Shown here in pieces: positions 23,071 through 24,718 of a DNA stretch of 24,718 bases. The position numbers were made by a program, and so were the translations under genes. Source of the DNA: Comamonadaceae bacterium (GTDB taxonomy: Bacteria; Pseudomonadota; Gammaproteobacteria; Burkholderiales; Burkholderiaceae_C). The first letter of the stretch is position 1, and every line of letters starts with the position of its first letter. The notes under the pieces were generated by a model. It was not told the origin of the DNA. It searched no databases and saw only the letters and a program-made list of their open reading frames with translations. The DNA lies in assembly GCA_947458415.1 (NCBI GenBank), contig CANGZG010000009.1, positions 1 to 24,718 of the forward strand, written 5' to 3'.

Positions 23071-23972
23071 TCAACGACTTCAAAGGAAAAACCGCTGTCT
23101 TGACTGGCGGTGCATCTGGCTTTGGTTTGGAATGCGCTCGCATTGGCGCATCACTGGGCATGAACTTGGTGTTGGTCGATGTGCAAAAAGACGCGCTGAA
23201 ACAAGCCCATGACGAAATGAAAGCCTTGGGTGTGCAAGTCATGGCCAAGCGGGTGGATGTCTCCCATGCCGACGACATGCAAGAACTCGCCACAGCGGTT
23301 CAAGCGCGTTTTGGCGCGCCGCATTTCGTCTTCAACAACGCCGGCGTCGGCGCTGGCGGCTTGCTGTGGGAAAACAGCTTGCAAGACTGGGAATGGCTGC
23401 TCGGTGTGAATGTGTGGGGCGTGGTTCACGGGGTGCGTTTGTTCACGCCCATGATGCTGCAAGCCGCACAACAAGACCCCACATGGCAGGGCCACATCGT
23501 CAACACTGCCAGCATGGCCGGTTTGCTCACACCCCCAAACATGGGCATTTACAACGTCACCAAACATGCGGTGGTGGCCTTGACCGAAACCCTCTACCAA
23601 GACCTGAACTTGGTCACCGACCAAATCAGCGCCAGTGTGTTGTGTCCTTACTTTGTGCCCACAGGTATTAACCAAAGCGAACGAAACCGACCCGGTCATT
23701 TGGCCGCGGCCCAACCCACGCAAAGCCAACTGATTGGCCAAGCCATGAGCGACAAAGCCGTCAGCAGTGGCAAAGTCAGTGCTGCACAGGTTGCACAGAT
23801 GGTGTTTGATGCGATTCGCGCAAACCAGTTTTACATTTACAGCCACCCCAAAGCGCTGGGCAATGCCCAAACCCGTTTTGATGCAATCGTGCAAGGCAGC
23901 AACCCACCCGATCCGTTTGCCGAGCGGCCTGACATTGGCATCCAATTGAAACAGGCGTTGCGCGGCAACTGA
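23067..23972 (+). CDS. SDR-family NAD(P)-dependent oxidoreductase (second)
   Basis: 301-residue classical SDR: TGGASGFG at 13-20, NNAG at 90-93, Asn115, Ser149, Tyr162 and Lys166. Asp39 at the end of beta-2 (LVLVDVQ) suggests NAD preference, unlike the first SDR. The C-terminal part (about 185-301) is longer than usual and Gln-rich. The ATG overlaps the GST stop (ATGA at 23067-23070), so the pair is translationally coupled. It resembles the group annotated as SDR family oxidoreductase in fatty-acid clusters; the substrate is not recognisable. Confidence 0.92.
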   Translation: MINDFKGKTAVLTGGASGFGLECARIGASLGMNLVLVDVQKDALKQAHDEMKALGVQVMAKRVDVSHADDMQELATAVQARFGAPHFVFNNAGVGAGGLLWENSLQDWEWLLGVNVWGVVHGVRLFTPMMLQAAQQDPTWQGHIVNTASMAGLLTPPNMGIYNVTKHAVVALTETLYQDLNLVTDQISASVLCPYFVPTGINQSERNRPGHLAAAQPTQSQLIGQAMSDKAVSSGKVSAAQVAQMVFDAIRANQFYIYSHPKALGNAQTRFDAIVQGSNPPDPFAERPDIGIQLKQALRGN

Positions 23973-23982
23973 CAACTGACCG

Positions 23983-24718
23983 ATGAAAGCCCTGTGCATA
24001 CACGCTGGCCCGCAGGCATTGGCGCACGTGCATGCCCAAGGCTTGCAACCGCAGCACATCAGCGTCATACCGGGCGCGGCCGGTGGTCCCAAGGGACTGG
24101 TGTTAGGCCCCATCGACCGGTATTTGTTTGACCAATGGTTGCCCCGCAGTCAGCAACCGATTGACTTGGTTGGCGCTTCCATTGGCGCTTGGCGCATGGC
24201 CACCGCTTGCGTGCCAGACCCTCGGGCAGAGCTGCTTGCTTTGGAAGATGCCTACGTTCACCAAAATTACGTCTTGTCACCGGGTCAATCACGACCAACA
24301 CCGACACAGGTCAGCGACGATTTCTCTGCGAATCTGCACCGGTTTTATGCGGGCCGTGTTCACAAAGTGCTGCAACACCCCCGTTACCGCCTGCACATCA
24401 TGACATCGCATGGCCGAGGACTGCTTCAACGCGACACGCCACTGCGTCGAACCTTGGGTTATGCCGGTGCTTACCTGACCAACTTGGTCAACCGCAAAGC
24501 CATGTCATGGTGGTTAGAACGCGTGGTGTTTTCCTCTTCTTTTTTGGGACACCCGCAACCGCTGCCATTTCGCGTGCTCGACTACCGCACGCGTCATCTG
24601 GCGCTGAGTGAGGAAAATTTTTTGGATGCCGTGCAAGCCAGTTGCTCGATTCCGTTTGTATTGAACGCGGTTCATGACATCCACGGTGCACCCACGGGCG
24701 CTTATTGGGATGGCGGGA
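23983..24718 (+). CDS. Patatin-like phospholipase, truncated by the window end
   Basis: 245 complete codons from the ATG at 23983 to the right edge with no stop, so the gene continues outside the window. Patatin hallmarks: oxyanion-hole segment PGAAGGPKG at 30-38, nucleophile elbow GASIG at 64-68 (Ser66), and the catalytic DGG at 243-245 at the very edge. Patatin enzymes are Ser-Asp dyad acyl hydrolases acting on lipids. It starts ten bases after the SDR stop, with no obvious ribosome site, so it is probably the next gene of the same operon. In context it could release fatty acids for the neighbouring beta-oxidation genes; that is inference. Confidence 0.88.
   Translation, partial: MKALCIHAGPQALAHVHAQGLQPQHISVIPGAAGGPKGLVLGPIDRYLFDQWLPRSQQPIDLVGASIGAWRMATACVPDPRAELLALEDAYVHQNYVLSPGQSRPTPTQVSDDFSANLHRFYAGRVHKVLQHPRYRLHIMTSHGRGLLQRDTPLRRTLGYAGAYLTNLVNRKAMSWWLERVVFSSSFLGHPQPLPFRVLDYRTRHLALSEENFLDAVQASCSIPFVLNAVHDIHGAPTGAYWDGG

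Noticed and set aside
1..24718. Mobile elements, CRISPR, defence or phage genes, tRNA/rRNA
   Set aside because: All gaps between genes are under about 100 bases and contain only promoter, operator or terminator-like sequence. No transposase, integrase, direct-repeat array or structural RNA was seen, and codon use looks uniform.

Overview
The window looks like ordinary chromosome of a betaproteobacterium, most likely Burkholderiales close to Comamonadaceae (the Limnohabitans/Rhodoferax/Curvibacter type). This rests on protein style and gene order (a selO-msrB-yciB-bolA-ppiC block convergent with purL; an acyl-CoA ligase + Liv-type ABC transporter + beta-oxidation block). The moderate GC and heavy use of TTG (Leu) and CAA (Gln) fit a freshwater member. 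This placement is from memory of families, not a search. I see no tRNA, rRNA, CRISPR array, insertion sequence or prophage, and no gene-free stretch longer than about 100 bases.

Region 1 (1-4550, + strand): purL, encoding the large single-chain FGAM synthase of purine synthesis, then a small helical protein of unknown function and a two-way terminator. Region 2 (4564-8160, - strand): selO, msrB, yciB, bolA-type and a PpiC-type foldase. The first four are joined by three successive 4-base ATGA start/stop overlaps, so they form a tightly coupled operon with a redox/protein-quality flavour. It converges on purL.

Region 3 (8223-15003, + strand, divergent from selO): an acyl-CoA ligase, then a complete branched-chain-type (HAAT) ABC importer: binding protein, two permeases (livH, livM) and two ATPases (livG, livF). 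Region 4 (15082-18420): a bifunctional enoyl-CoA hydratase/3-hydroxyacyl-CoA dehydrogenase and a thiolase. They are preceded by a promoter-like sequence and a perfect 24-bp palindrome, and followed by a strong intrinsic terminator. Region 5 (18435-end): a large DmdC-type acyl-CoA dehydrogenase, an SDR, a CurA-like MDR oxidoreductase, a GST with an extra C-terminal domain, a second SDR, and a patatin-like lipase cut by the window end.

Together regions 3-5 hold import, CoA activation and all four beta-oxidation steps. The simplest reading is a pathway for an imported organic acid, with the 'Liv' transporter feeding the ligase rather than carrying branched-chain amino acids. The most interesting molecular detail is that the two ATPases carry sequence departures that all fall in the same composite ATP site (LivF Walker A Lys to Arg, LivF H-loop Gln, LivG signature Gly to Ala). 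The other site is canonical, which suggests an asymmetric ATPase. I do not see a clearly new biological system; the best leads are that asymmetric ATPase, the palindromic operator at 15035-15058, and the transporter's true substrate.
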